64,000 nt of DNA from an uncultured Aquimarina sp. (GCF_947500065.1 NZ_CANMQT010000011.1:85924-149923); one strand, 5' to 3'; counted from the stretch's first letter, positions 18,116-26,280 are shown. The notes: a model not told the origin generated them from the sequence alone. Translations and numbers: made by a program.

Positions 18116-18149
18116 TTGTAAACTAAAGAATGGTTAATACCTATCTTTG
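18116..18149 (+). promoter_or_regulatory. Promoter of the XRE-2TM gene
   Basis: TTG -33 element at 18116-18118, a 23-nt spacer and the -7 box TATCTTTG at 18142-18149, matching the Bacteroidetes sigma-70 consensus. The ATG at 18182 follows about 25 nt after the predicted transcription start. Confidence 0.65.
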
Positions 18150-18181
18150 TACAATAAATAATATTGGAAACCTTTAAGTGC

Positions 18182-18544
18182 ATGAATCCTAAAACAATTA
18201 ATTTAAGAGATATTAAAAAAATGAGATTGGAAAGACATTGGTCGCAAGATCAATTGTCAGAAATGAGTGGATTAAGTATAAGAACTATTCAGCGAATTGA
18301 AAATGGAGAGAATGCAGGTTTAGAATCATTGAAATCTTTAGCAGCGGTATTTGAAATCAACATTACTGATTCAGATAAGAACCAAGAAATGGAACAGATT
18401 AGAAATGAAGAAGAATATGTTCAAAATGTAAAGGGAGTTTATAAACTTCTTGCAATTGCATTTTTGAGTTTGGTAGCTCCATTTATTATCGCAGTTAATG
18501 ATTCATCCAATTGGATTGTTTTTTTATGGATGCTGCTTTCTTGA
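18182..18544 (+). CDS. XRE-family helix-turn-helix protein with 2TM domain, truncated by TGA
   Basis: The N-terminal 60 residues form a Cro/C1-type HTH (MRLERHWSQDQLSEMSGLSI, then TIQRIENGENAG). After a charged linker, a 2TM-type domain begins with one membrane helix near residues 88-106 and the start of a second. Translation stops at TGA 18542-18544, but the same frame continues with credible 2TM sequence to 18640, so the gene appears to have lost a Trp codon (TGG to TGA). The ATG at 18182 is preferred over a TTG 18 bp upstream. The protein could be a membrane-tethered regulator; as written it lacks part of its second membrane helix. Confidence 0.75.
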   Translation: MNPKTINLRDIKKMRLERHWSQDQLSEMSGLSIRTIQRIENGENAGLESLKSLAAVFEINITDSDKNQEMEQIRNEEEYVQNVKGVYKLLAIAFLSLVAPFIIAVNDSSNWIVFLWMLLS

Positions 18545-18640
18545 GGTGTAATACTGGGAATTTATTCTCTTAATGTTTTTAACTTCTTTGGAGAAGAATG
18601 GAAAAGAAAAATAATTAATAAGAAATTCAAACAGAAGTAA
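18545..18640 (+). pseudogene. Continuation of the XRE-2TM frame beyond the stop codon
   Basis: Directly after the TGA the same frame encodes 31 further residues: the rest of a hydrophobic helix (GVILGIYSLNVFNFFG) and a basic tail (EEWKRKIINKKFKQK), then TAA. This is the pattern with which 2TM domains normally end, so it is coding remnant, not chance. Confidence 0.65.
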
Positions 18641-18674
18641 AAGTTTTTTAATTCAGTTCTTTTTTATATACCCT

Positions 18675-19526
18675 TTATTCAGTTACATATTTAAAATCAG
18701 TATTTTTAATCAGCCAAGTTATTGCTATGGAATATCCGATAATTGGAGAAATACCATAACCTAAAAGAGGTACAGGGAAGTTTCCAAATAAAGTGGATAG
18801 TAAAACGACACTAAAATATATTCCTAAACTTATACAAATTGATTTGTTTTTTTCTGTTTTAAAAATAAAAAACGGTATCGGTAATAGTATTAATGAAAGA
18901 ACGCTGAATATATACCAAGTTGTTCCAATTCCCTTAGTCATTTGGAGAATCTCCTCTACATAATTTACGGGTGGTAAATCATCTAAAAAATACCAAGTCC
19001 AAACAGATGCCATTATAGGTATAGCTAATACTACATATTGTATTTTGTTGGTAACATATTTTTGTGTAAAAAAAAGTGATGCAAGTGCAAATGCGGTTGC
19101 TTTAGAGGCGTCTGGTTGAAATGATAATATTGCAATAATTCCAAATGCTAGTAATGTTATAAGCCACCAATTTTTAAAATTCAGATTTTTTTCTAATTCA
19201 ATTAATAATAGAGGTAATACAATACTACCAATATTTAAATTGATAATGCCGATTGATAGCCACCTATAAACATTACTTAAACCATTATCAGTAAATGTTA
19301 GGAGTAATAATAGAATACCAACAATAATAATTATTAAGCTATTTAATTTTAAAAATATTTTTCGAGAAATGATTAGGTATGAGGATGCACTTACTAATAA
19401 TAATACTGCAAAATTTTGTAGCCATAAGTTGGAGGAAACGTTATTATGATACATTGTGAAGATTCCAAAAAAGATAGAAGGAATCATAATTATTGAAGGC
19501 AGAATCGAACGAAAAATTGTTCTCAT
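18675..19526 (-). CDS. Polytopic membrane protein, possibly SEDS (FtsW/RodA)-like
   Basis: 283 residues with about nine membrane helices. Three stretches recall SEDS glycosyltransferases at the right relative order: YRWLSIGIINLNIGSI (compare the RW-hydrophobic segment), FQPDASKATAFALA (compare QPDxGTA) and PVPLLGYGISPIIGYS near the end (compare PxPFxSYGGS). The protein is about 100 residues shorter than FtsW/RodA, and the signature residues are only partly kept, so a glycosyltransferase function is uncertain. The gene precedes the palindrome-spaced series of unknown genes in sequence and shares their strand. Confidence 0.55.
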   Translation of the reverse strand: MRTIFRSILPSIIMIPSIFFGIFTMYHNNVSSNLWLQNFAVLLLVSASSYLIISRKIFLKLNSLIIIIVGILLLLLTFTDNGLSNVYRWLSIGIINLNIGSIVLPLLLIELEKNLNFKNWWLITLLAFGIIAILSFQPDASKATAFALASLFFTQKYVTNKIQYVVLAIPIMASVWTWYFLDDLPPVNYVEEILQMTKGIGTTWYIFSVLSLILLPIPFFIFKTEKNKSICISLGIYFSVVLLSTLFGNFPVPLLGYGISPIIGYSIAITWLIKNTDFKYVTE

Positions 19527-19582
19527 ATTTTACTTTGTTTCAGAAAAAGTTTCGTCTTAATGATGTATAGTGTTATAAATAG

Positions 19583-20563
19583 TTATTTTTTTAATAATTC
19601 ATTTAGTTCGTTCTGATTTATTGCTTTTAAAGATAGCTTAATTGATTTTTTGTCATTCATCAGTATTTTTTGAGCAAATAACTCACCATCTTTAATTCCA
19701 ACAGCGATTAAAAAAGTATTTTCTAATATAGGTATGTCAGTTAAAAGTATATTTTCTGTCTCGGCAGGGTAATAGCTAGTGAAAGAATTTAGGTTTTCAT
19801 ATATAGTATAAAAAATTATTCCATCTAATGCTTTGTCATTCATAACAGAAAAGTCCTTTTTAATAGACTCTTCGATAAACCTGTCAATATTTATCCATCC
19901 AAGTTTGTTTATTAATAAATTAGAGATAACTCTAGATTCTATCTTTTCTTGATCACTAGCTGTTAATTCATAAATGCTATCTCTTTTTCTCCATAAATCT
20001 TGATAATAGGATAAAGAGTCTAGTGTTATATCGTATGGCTCATCTATGTGAATTTTTTTATTAAAACGTATTATACTGAAATAAGAATCTGTTTTTGACC
20101 AAGATAGTTGTCCAATGGAGTCCACTTCTCCATTAAATATTTTGTCTTGCCCTGATAAATGAACAGGGAATTTTATTGTAATACTAGAGCTATCTTTTAA
20201 ATTAATTTTTTTTCCATTTTTTTTGAAATTCAAAAAAATAACTCCAGATGATTCAAGTAATTTATTATCCTTTGTAATAGTCGGTATATTATTTTTTATT
20301 AAATCAGAAATGTCATAAAATTCTTTTAGTTCCAGGGAAATTTTGTCGGCTGAATCAACATCGAACGAATCTCGGTTAAAATAAATCTCTGTACCGTATT
20401 TTCCAGTTATTTTTTTAAATTGGATGGTGTCTATATTGAAGATTTGATTTTGACTATTTTCAATCACCTTGAAAGGGTTGAATACTTTATTTGTTGATTT
20501 CTTTTCTTTGGAACAGCTTAGGACAACAAGTAACCCAAAAATGATGAAGCTAAGTTTTTTCAT
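19583..20563 (-). CDS. Hypothetical lipoprotein
   Basis: 326 residues starting with a lipoprotein signal (MKKLSFIIFGLLVVLSC, lipobox VLSC, Cys17). The mature part is mixed alpha/beta, rich in Lys, Ser and Asp, with a beta-rich region around residues 45-175 and a helical region at 180-260. I do not recognise a family. It is the last gene, in reading direction, of the palindrome-separated series; a short palindrome ends 8 bp upstream of its start codon. Confidence 0.6.
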   Translation of the reverse strand: MKKLSFIIFGLLVVLSCSKEKKSTNKVFNPFKVIENSQNQIFNIDTIQFKKITGKYGTEIYFNRDSFDVDSADKISLELKEFYDISDLIKNNIPTITKDNKLLESSGVIFLNFKKNGKKINLKDSSSITIKFPVHLSGQDKIFNGEVDSIGQLSWSKTDSYFSIIRFNKKIHIDEPYDITLDSLSYYQDLWRKRDSIYELTASDQEKIESRVISNLLINKLGWINIDRFIEESIKKDFSVMNDKALDGIIFYTIYENLNSFTSYYPAETENILLTDIPILENTFLIAVGIKDGELFAQKILMNDKKSIKLSLKAINQNELNELLKK

Positions 20564-20571
20564 AATTGTAT

Positions 20572-20621
20572 CTAACGTTTATTGTATGTTGCGTTTGCTT
20601 CCCGAAGGGGCAAATTGTTAG
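20572..20621. repeat. Palindromic intergenic element B (attC-like)
   Basis: A 50-bp imperfect palindrome with outer arms CTAAC / GTTAG and an inner hairpin TTTGC...GCAAA around CCC-GAA-GGG. On the minus strand it ends with GTTAGAT, which fits the integron R' core GTTRRRY. It begins 8 bp from one start codon and ends 6 bp from the next stop, so it fills the whole gap. Confidence 0.5.
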
Positions 20622-20627
20622 TACCTT

Positions 20628-21353
20628 TTATATTTTACCTGTTAGTTTTAAATACATAGTACCAATCACGGAAAAAAGAACAAAAATCAATAACCACATT
20701 CCATTTTTGGTTTTCTTGTCTATATTCTTATTTCTGCGAACTTCATAAAAAGAATAACCTAAAAATAAAATCAAAATTGCTCCCGATATTCCTACGATCA
20801 TTTTATTATTCGAGATATAAACAGAAACCATCATTGCTAACACTATCAAAATAAACACTATTCTGTATTTTTCGATTAGAGGTTTTTTATCAGATTCAGT
20901 AATAGGGTGAATTTGGGTTAACAACTGTTCAAGTTTTTCAGGGTTTTTTATTTGAGAAGGTATTCCAATAATTTCTGTGGTAGAATTTCCAATTATGGTT
21001 AAAATTCCTTTCGGATTTCTAATTATTGATTTTATTTCATTATGCGGAATAGAAATTCTTTGAGTATTTAATTGCTCTCTTATTATTTCGTTTTCATTTA
21101 TAATCAGTCTGTAACTTTCAAATAATCCTTTTTGTCTATTTATTCCTTTAAATAAACCAAAAGCTACTGCACCAATTATGATTGGAATTACAAACGGAAG
21201 TACATTCACATCACTCGATTGTCCATTGGAGTTAAAATGACTGATTGCTAATCCAGTTCCAGCAGCTAGAACTACTACTGGAATGGCTCTCAGTATCATT
21301 GTTTTTTTGATTTCCGCAAATCCGTTTTCCTTTATTTGAAATTCGTTGTCCAT
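20628..21353 (-). CDS. Hypothetical membrane protein with a PH-like middle region
   Basis: 241 residues. Two hydrophobic segments at about 22-38 and 50-68, then a roughly 85-residue soluble part rich in beta strands (YRLIINENEIIREQ, ISIPHNEIKSIIRNP, TEIIGIPSQI), followed by three hydrophobic segments after residue 165. The layout resembles bacterial PH-domain membrane proteins (YdbS/YcxB type). No specific function can be given. Its stop codon lies 6 bp from palindrome B and its start 9 bp from palindrome C. Confidence 0.55.
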   Translation of the reverse strand: MDNEFQIKENGFAEIKKTMILRAIPVVVLAAGTGLAISHFNSNGQSSDVNVLPFVIPIIIGAVAFGLFKGINRQKGLFESYRLIINENEIIREQLNTQRISIPHNEIKSIIRNPKGILTIIGNSTTEIIGIPSQIKNPEKLEQLLTQIHPITESDKKPLIEKYRIVFILIVLAMMVSVYISNNKMIVGISGAILILFLGYSFYEVRRNKNIDKKTKNGMWLLIFVLFSVIGTMYLKLTGKI

Positions 21354-21362
21354 TTTATTTAA

Positions 21363-21540
21363 TTGGTGCTAACGCCAAATATATGAATCGAAGCAAGGTA
21401 AACAAGCCTTAACCAATTGATCTATCTGCGCATTTTTATTTCTTGTTAATTTATAAAAATCTAGCGCCTTAGCAAAAAGGAAATAACTTTGCGATTTGGG
21501 ACTAAACTTTACTCTGATTTCATATATCTTGTTGTAACCA
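21363..21540. repeat. Palindromic intergenic element C (attC-like, long)
   Basis: Imperfect inverted repeat of about 25 bp arms: left 21363-21389 (TTGGTGCTAACGCC then AAATATATGAATC), right 21516-21540 (GATTTCATATAT then CTTGTTGTAACCA), with about 125 bp between them. It fills the gap between two minus-strand genes and contains no ORF. Confidence 0.55.
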
Positions 21541-21548
21541 GTTCTATT

Positions 21549-21926
21549 TTACTTTTTAATCAATTCAGAGATTTCTTCAAGATTTAATTCCATCATTTTT
21601 TTATGAACAAATCCTCCAAAAACTATAAATAAAAATGATGAAAGAAGTCCAAATAAAATTCCGTTCTCATATATAAATCCGATTGTCCATATAGTTAAAA
21701 AAAACAATACTAAAATCAGAATAACTTTTTTCGGTTTAACAGTCAGTTTCACTTCAGAAATATTTAGGTCACAAGTAAAGTCATAAAAAGCCTTTCCGAA
21801 AATCAGTATTTTGTTATTTTCCAGTTCTATTTTTTTACAATCAAACTTTTTAAGAGAATCGGCTAACTCAGATACTGACTTTTCAGTCTTAATTAGCTTA
21901 TATATATGAAATTTAGGTAGATTCAT
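21549..21926 (-). CDS. Small hypothetical membrane protein
   Basis: 125 residues. An N-terminal soluble half (about 1-65) with alternating strands is followed by two closely spaced membrane helices (about 68-85 and 90-108) and a short charged tail (KMMELNLEEISELIKK). No known family recognised. It is flanked on both sides by palindromic elements ending in the same motif in inverted orientation (GTTGTAACC left, GGTTACAAC right). Confidence 0.55.
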   Translation of the reverse strand: MNLPKFHIYKLIKTEKSVSELADSLKKFDCKKIELENNKILIFGKAFYDFTCDLNISEVKLTVKPKKVILILVLFFLTIWTIGFIYENGILFGLLSSFLFIVFGGFVHKKMMELNLEEISELIKK

Positions 21927-21931
21927 TCGAA

Positions 21932-22131
21932 TTGGTTACAACGTCTCGGCTATGATTAGTGCGGGAATTAAAAGTAGTGAACTTTCGATTAGGCACTTAG
22001 CCAAAACTTTTTATTTTGTTTTCTCTTTTTCTTTATAAAGCCAAATCAAAAAGATTTGGCGGACTTCGTAAATGTTCCTATACTTTGGGTTAAGTACCAA
22101 ACCCCGTATTAATTATAGCCTTTGTTAGGCA
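21932..22131. repeat. Palindromic intergenic element D (attC-like, long)
   Basis: Imperfect inverted repeat with about 30-bp arms: left arm 21932-21965 contains CGGCTATGATTAGTGCGGG, right arm 22102-22131 contains CCCCGTATTAATTATAGCC. A perfect internal hairpin (GCCAAATC / GATTTGGC) lies near 22040-22060. On the minus strand it opens with GCCTAAC, an exact integron R'' core (RYYYAAC), and the TAA in it is the stop codon of the adjacent gene. Confidence 0.55.
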
Positions 22132-22760
22132 TTGTTTTCTTCAATTTTTCCATTGTCAGATATTGAAAATCTGTATTTTTCTCCGTTTTTATACCCACAA
22201 ATTTCATATAATATCGTTTTAGTTATTTTATATGTCATTTCTATATTTTCTCCGCAAAAAAAAGCAAAACAATCAATTGTTTTCCCATTTTTAAAGTGAA
22301 CGTAATTAAAGGTTTTAAAGAGGTTGTCCATTTTTTCCACAAGTTCTGTATTCGTCTCTTTCATAGAATCAAAAACCCAATGAACAACAAAGCCAAAATC
22401 TTTATGATTTTCAGTCAATTTTTCTTGAACCATATGAGGATGAACTATTTGTATTTCAACCCAATCACTATGGTTAATGTCTATTTGAAATAAGTAATTT
22501 TTTTCCTTAAATAAATCGATTGCCTGACTTAATGTGTTTTTTAATTCATAAATTTCAAGTTTTTCTATGTGCTTATTTCTTTTTTCATAAAGTTTCCTTG
22601 AAAAGAAATTGAAAATTTTCCTTTTTAAACCTTTTTCAGGAGGGATAAGGTAATCCATACCATCGATTATTGTCCTTTTTGAAAGTAGATTTAATATAAT
22701 TTCAGTCATTCTTTTTCGAATAATGCCTAACATGCGTGTATAGTCACTAAAAGTAACCAT
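22125..22760 (-). CDS. Hypothetical protein
   Basis: 211 residues, soluble, Lys/Glu/Asn rich, with a basic helical N-terminal third and a beta-rich remainder (DWVEIQIVHPHMV, KDFGFVVHWVFDS). I do not recognise a family. Its stop codon is embedded in the arm of palindrome D, the arrangement seen in integron gene cassettes. It is the first gene of the series in reading direction. Confidence 0.55.
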   Translation of the reverse strand: MVTFSDYTRMLGIIRKRMTEIILNLLSKRTIIDGMDYLIPPEKGLKRKIFNFFSRKLYEKRNKHIEKLEIYELKNTLSQAIDLFKEKNYLFQIDINHSDWVEIQIVHPHMVQEKLTENHKDFGFVVHWVFDSMKETNTELVEKMDNLFKTFNYVHFKNGKTIDCFAFFCGENIEMTYKITKTILYEICGYKNGEKYRFSISDNGKIEENNA

Positions 22761-22891
22761 ATATCCGTTTATAAGCGTTTGTATGTGTAAATGTATAATA
22801 AACGACTATGACATAAAGAAACATAAATTTCCCTTTAATTCAAAAAATAAGAAAGCAGGAATGTGTAGTTTTTGGTTTGGATATTAAAAAA

Positions 22892-24157
22892 TCAGGTTTG
22901 CTTTTTCTTGTTGTACAATCGATAATAATACCACGCAGCAATACCACCTATAAAAGAAAATAATGCTAACATCCAGAATACGTGTTGATGTCCTGTGATA
23001 CCAGGCGAATTCTCTAAGAGATATCCCATCGCCGGACCTGCAAATATATCTGGCGTATACCCGATTAAAGAAATAAGCCCAACCGCAGTTCCCGTAAGTA
23101 TCAATGGGATTTGACCTCTCTGCATTACTGCAAAGTACAATGAACGTGCGGCATAAACTCCCGTTGCTACAACCAATATCGAGATAAAAAATAAGACTGT
23201 TGCTGAATCCGAAATAATACCAAGAGCAAATAATAATGCTCCCAGAAATGACACTACAAAACTAACAACCAACCAGAATGTAGTTTGCGTGCGGTCTGCC
23301 AATACTCCGATTAGGATACCAATAACTGGGCGAACAAATAACAAAAAAGTACCTACTTGCGCAGATTCTACTTGATCATATAACATCACTTCTTGCGCGT
23401 ATAATGAAAATACATCGGTGATTTTGTACCCTACATACGCACATAGAATTATGATCATCAGTAACCATACAGATGGTAAACGCAACACTTCTTTGATTTG
23501 TGATATTGTGATTTTTTCTAAAATGATTTCTTGTTCTGTTTCCTTATCAAGTTTCATGAAAAACCACACCAATAGTCCCACCAATGTTACTATACCAGCT
23601 GATACGAGTATCACTTGCTTAAAAGCTGCTCTACTTTCTAAGACCGTAGCTTCTGTAATATCGGAAGTTATAAATAATGAAAAAATGAACACACCCATAG
23701 CACCAAACAGAGCACCTACTAATCCGCGTCCGCCGTCTAAAAATCCAAATGCCTTACCTTGTGATGTAGATCCTCCCCATATCCGCGTAGCCTTGATCAT
23801 TGGTGCCCAGAATAAAAAAATGGTCGTAAATCCCCAATACCCATATAATATTTTCAATACTGTGTAATCAGGAAATGTAGCATACACCAATCCACCTAAA
23901 GCGGTCATCCATAATGCTGCGGCTATCAATTTCCTTGGAGGAAATTTATCCGCAATAGGTCCTCCGAAGAGATATGATAGTAACGCAACAATACCATAAA
24001 CAGAAAAACAAAGTCCTAATTGAAGATTGTCTAAACCAAATGCTTCTAACACTGTAGGTCTAAAGACCCTAGCGAGTACAAAGGGAAGAATAAATACAGA
24101 TTCTCCAGCCAAAATAAGTAATAATAGAAAGTACCAGGGAGCTTTTTTTTGATTCAT
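22892..24157 (-). CDS. MFS transporter
   Basis: 421 residues with twelve membrane helices and the major facilitator loop 2-3 motif (GGPIADKFPPRKL) and a related loop 8-9 motif (GVLADRTQTTF). The N-terminal half includes a GGRGLVGALFGAMGVFIF helix. Sequence alone does not give the substrate; overall layout resembles the glycerol-3-phosphate/hexuronate branch of organic anion porters. It is a monocistronic minus-strand gene next to repeat-rich DNA. Confidence 0.8.
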   Translation of the reverse strand: MNQKKAPWYFLLLLILAGESVFILPFVLARVFRPTVLEAFGLDNLQLGLCFSVYGIVALLSYLFGGPIADKFPPRKLIAAALWMTALGGLVYATFPDYTVLKILYGYWGFTTIFLFWAPMIKATRIWGGSTSQGKAFGFLDGGRGLVGALFGAMGVFIFSLFITSDITEATVLESRAAFKQVILVSAGIVTLVGLLVWFFMKLDKETEQEIILEKITISQIKEVLRLPSVWLLMIIILCAYVGYKITDVFSLYAQEVMLYDQVESAQVGTFLLFVRPVIGILIGVLADRTQTTFWLVVSFVVSFLGALLFALGIISDSATVLFFISILVVATGVYAARSLYFAVMQRGQIPLILTGTAVGLISLIGYTPDIFAGPAMGYLLENSPGITGHQHVFWMLALFSFIGGIAAWYYYRLYNKKKQT

Positions 24158-24267
24158 GGAGTTTTATAGGATTATATTTTACGCATAAGCATGCGAATAC
24201 TTGTCTAAAGATAGTGTTTGTAATTGTTTTTGAAATAAAATGAATACTTCTATGTATTGAGAAAATA

Positions 24268-24333
24268 GATTCCGACCTACGTCGGAATTACAAGGTTTGG
24301 CATTTTTTGTCATTCCAGCGTAGGCTGGAATCC
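24268..24333. repeat. Pair of REP-like palindromic repeats
   Basis: GATTCCGACCTACGTCGGAAT (24268-24288) and CATTCCAGCGTAGGCTGGAAT (24311-24331) are two versions of one palindrome facing each other. A further copy of the same element occurs at 46295-46320. Such dispersed GGAATGAC-type palindromes occur in many bacterial intergenic regions. Confidence 0.65.
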
Positions 24334-24435
24334 AAAATAAAGATAAAAGTAAAAAAGAGCTTCAATTGTAGCGAATTCGGAATTGTAAGTAAAGAAATAG
24401 GATAAAGAAAGATGACTATATGATCAAGACGCTAT

Positions 24436-24672
24436 TAACCTGAGTTAGATATAAAAGGTGCTATTATTTAATGTTTTACAATCTAAAGGATTTCTTTTCC
24501 TTGGATGACAACGCTTAGCGATGTACGAGAAGGAGCGTTGGAGTTAGGATGAGGAGTTTTCGTAATAAAAACCCTCACCTTAATTCTCTCCCAGAAGGAG
24601 AGGAAACATAAGAGCGATAATTATATGAAGTTAGACTTTATCTATACCTTTTATTATATCCAACTCAGGTTA
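24436..24672. mobile_element. MITE-like element with 24-27 bp terminal inverted repeats
   Basis: The ends are imperfect inverted repeats: left 24436-24459 (TAACCTGAGTTAGATA, then TAAAAGGT), right 24646-24672 (ACCTTTTATTATATCC, then AACTCAGGTTA). If the ends are taken as AACC/GGTT, both flanks carry ATT, a possible 3-bp target duplication. The 237-bp interior has no ORF; it includes a CTCTCCCAGAAGGAGAG hairpin. The right end stops exactly at the stop codon of the neighbouring GNAT gene. Confidence 0.5.
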
Positions 24673-25140
24673 TTAAGACTTATCTTTTAGGTCAATTCGC
24701 ATGCGAACCAAGTATTTTTCAAAACCTGCTTTTTCATAGGCTTTAATGGCTCTAGGGTTTTGATCATACACATCAAGTTGTGCTTCGTAGATATCCTTTG
24801 CTACAAACCAATCGGATAAATACTGAATTATTTGCTGACTGATTCCTTGGCCTCTGTATTCTTGCATCACATACATAAAACCAATATATCCCATCTTACT
24901 TTGTTTAAAAAACTCTTTGCGATCTCTTATTTGACCATAACCGCTGCCTACAACTTTTCCATCGATTTCAGCTACGATAACTTCTGTATGATCAGATTTT
25001 ATGTAGTCACCAAGATCATAGTAGTTTATTTTCTCTGAAGTGATTAATGTCGGATCCATAGGGATCTCTGTTTCTATGATTTTTTGTTCAAAATCAAGTA
25101 GCGTTGGTAGATCTTCAATTGTTGCAGAACGTATGATCAT
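24673..25140 (-). CDS. GNAT family N-acetyltransferase
   Basis: 155 residues with the complete GNAT fold: IRSATIEDLPTLLDFE at the N-terminus, VAEIDGKVVGSGYGQI (strands 2-4), GYIGFMYVMQEYRGQGISQQII (acetyl-CoA pyrophosphate loop Q/RxxGxG) and ENPRAIKAYEKAGFEKY-like C-terminal motif (NPRAIKAYEKAGFEKY). Substrate unknown. It follows the FAD monooxygenase by 30 bp on the same strand, suggesting one transcript. Confidence 0.85.
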   Translation of the reverse strand: MIIRSATIEDLPTLLDFEQKIIETEIPMDPTLITSEKINYYDLGDYIKSDHTEVIVAEIDGKVVGSGYGQIRDRKEFFKQSKMGYIGFMYVMQEYRGQGISQQIIQYLSDWFVAKDIYEAQLDVYDQNPRAIKAYEKAGFEKYLVRMRIDLKDKS

Positions 25141-25170
25141 TGTTTTGAGTTTTTAATAATTAATTTAAAA

Positions 25171-26280
25171 TCACCAGTCAGGAGTCTCGGCTAGTGGTCT
25201 GTAATCTTCGATCCAATTTTTTTCTCCTACTTTTTTTAATCCAAGTTTAGCGATCCAAAAGGGTAGTTTGGATAGTTTTTCACGGTTTTGATTACGTGCT
25301 CTTGTCCATTCTACTCGGTGTATTCTGTGTTTGGAAAACTTCGTGGCTATAGTGTTCCAATCTTCATTTTCTAATAATTTTGACAATATAATTGCATCTT
25401 CTAATGCAAGTGCACCACCTTGTGCCATAAAAGGAGGCATTCCGTGAGCGGCATCTCCGATTAGAACGATACGATCTTTGCCCATTATTGATAGAGGAGC
25501 AAGTTCTTCTAGATCATCCCAATGAGAAGTTTCGGGATCCCAATTTCGCAAAATTTCTGGAAGGGGTGAAGCGAATTTTTTAAAAGGCTTCATATACTCC
25601 TCTTTGTCGAATGTTTTAAAACCTTTTGTTTTTCTATTGACATAGCAATAGGCCTCTTCAGCGTTCATTGGAATTATGAGAAATTGCCCTGTCGAATTCA
25701 TAAATAATGACCAAGAATTAATTTGGTCAGGCTTTTTGATAATGAAACGACATACTTGTGCCGTAACTTTTCTTAAAGGAATGTCTCCTAAGGTAAGTTT
25801 TCTGGTTTTAGAGTGTAATCCATCTGCGCCAATAACTATATCGAAGTTGTCTGCAGTTCCATCAGAAAAAGTAACAGCTACCTGTTCAGGATTCGTTTTT
25901 AGTTGGTCAATTGTTACTCCTAAAGAAATATTTTTAGAGTCTATGCCTTCAAGAAGAATGTTATGAAGTGTTTTTCTGTTAATTCCTAAACACGGTTTTT
26001 TTCGATTCCATATTTTTTCCAGATCTAGATCTAATATCATGGTTCCTTTAGCATTCATGATATGTCGAGAACTGACTATGAATCCTTTTTGTCTTACAAT
26101 ATCTCCTAATCCTATTTTGTCTAAAGCGACTACACCGTTAGATGGCATATACAAACCTGTTCCAGAAATTTGCCAGGCTGGTTGTTTTTCAATGAGTTGT
26201 ATGTGATGCCCCTTGTTTTGCAGGAGCCTTAGTAAAGTAAGCCCAGCTATTCCTCCTCCTACAATTAAGATTTTCTTCAT
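25171..26280 (-). CDS. FAD-dependent monooxygenase (UbiH/PHBH-like)
   Basis: 369 residues of the class A flavoprotein hydroxylase family. The Rossmann motif GGGIAGLTLL (residues 8-17) binds the ADP part of FAD; the DG motif (IGADGLHSKTRKL) lies near 155; and GDAAHGMPPFMAQGGALALEDA near 275 is the ribityl-binding GD motif. Such enzymes hydroxylate aromatic or polyketide substrates with NAD(P)H and O2, and related members inactivate drugs. The substrate is not readable. Paired with the downstream GNAT. Confidence 0.85.
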   Translation of the reverse strand: MKKILIVGGGIAGLTLLRLLQNKGHHIQLIEKQPAWQISGTGLYMPSNGVVALDKIGLGDIVRQKGFIVSSRHIMNAKGTMILDLDLEKIWNRKKPCLGINRKTLHNILLEGIDSKNISLGVTIDQLKTNPEQVAVTFSDGTADNFDIVIGADGLHSKTRKLTLGDIPLRKVTAQVCRFIIKKPDQINSWSLFMNSTGQFLIIPMNAEEAYCYVNRKTKGFKTFDKEEYMKPFKKFASPLPEILRNWDPETSHWDDLEELAPLSIMGKDRIVLIGDAAHGMPPFMAQGGALALEDAIILSKLLENEDWNTIATKFSKHRIHRVEWTRARNQNREKLSKLPFWIAKLGLKKVGEKNWIEDYRPLAETPDW

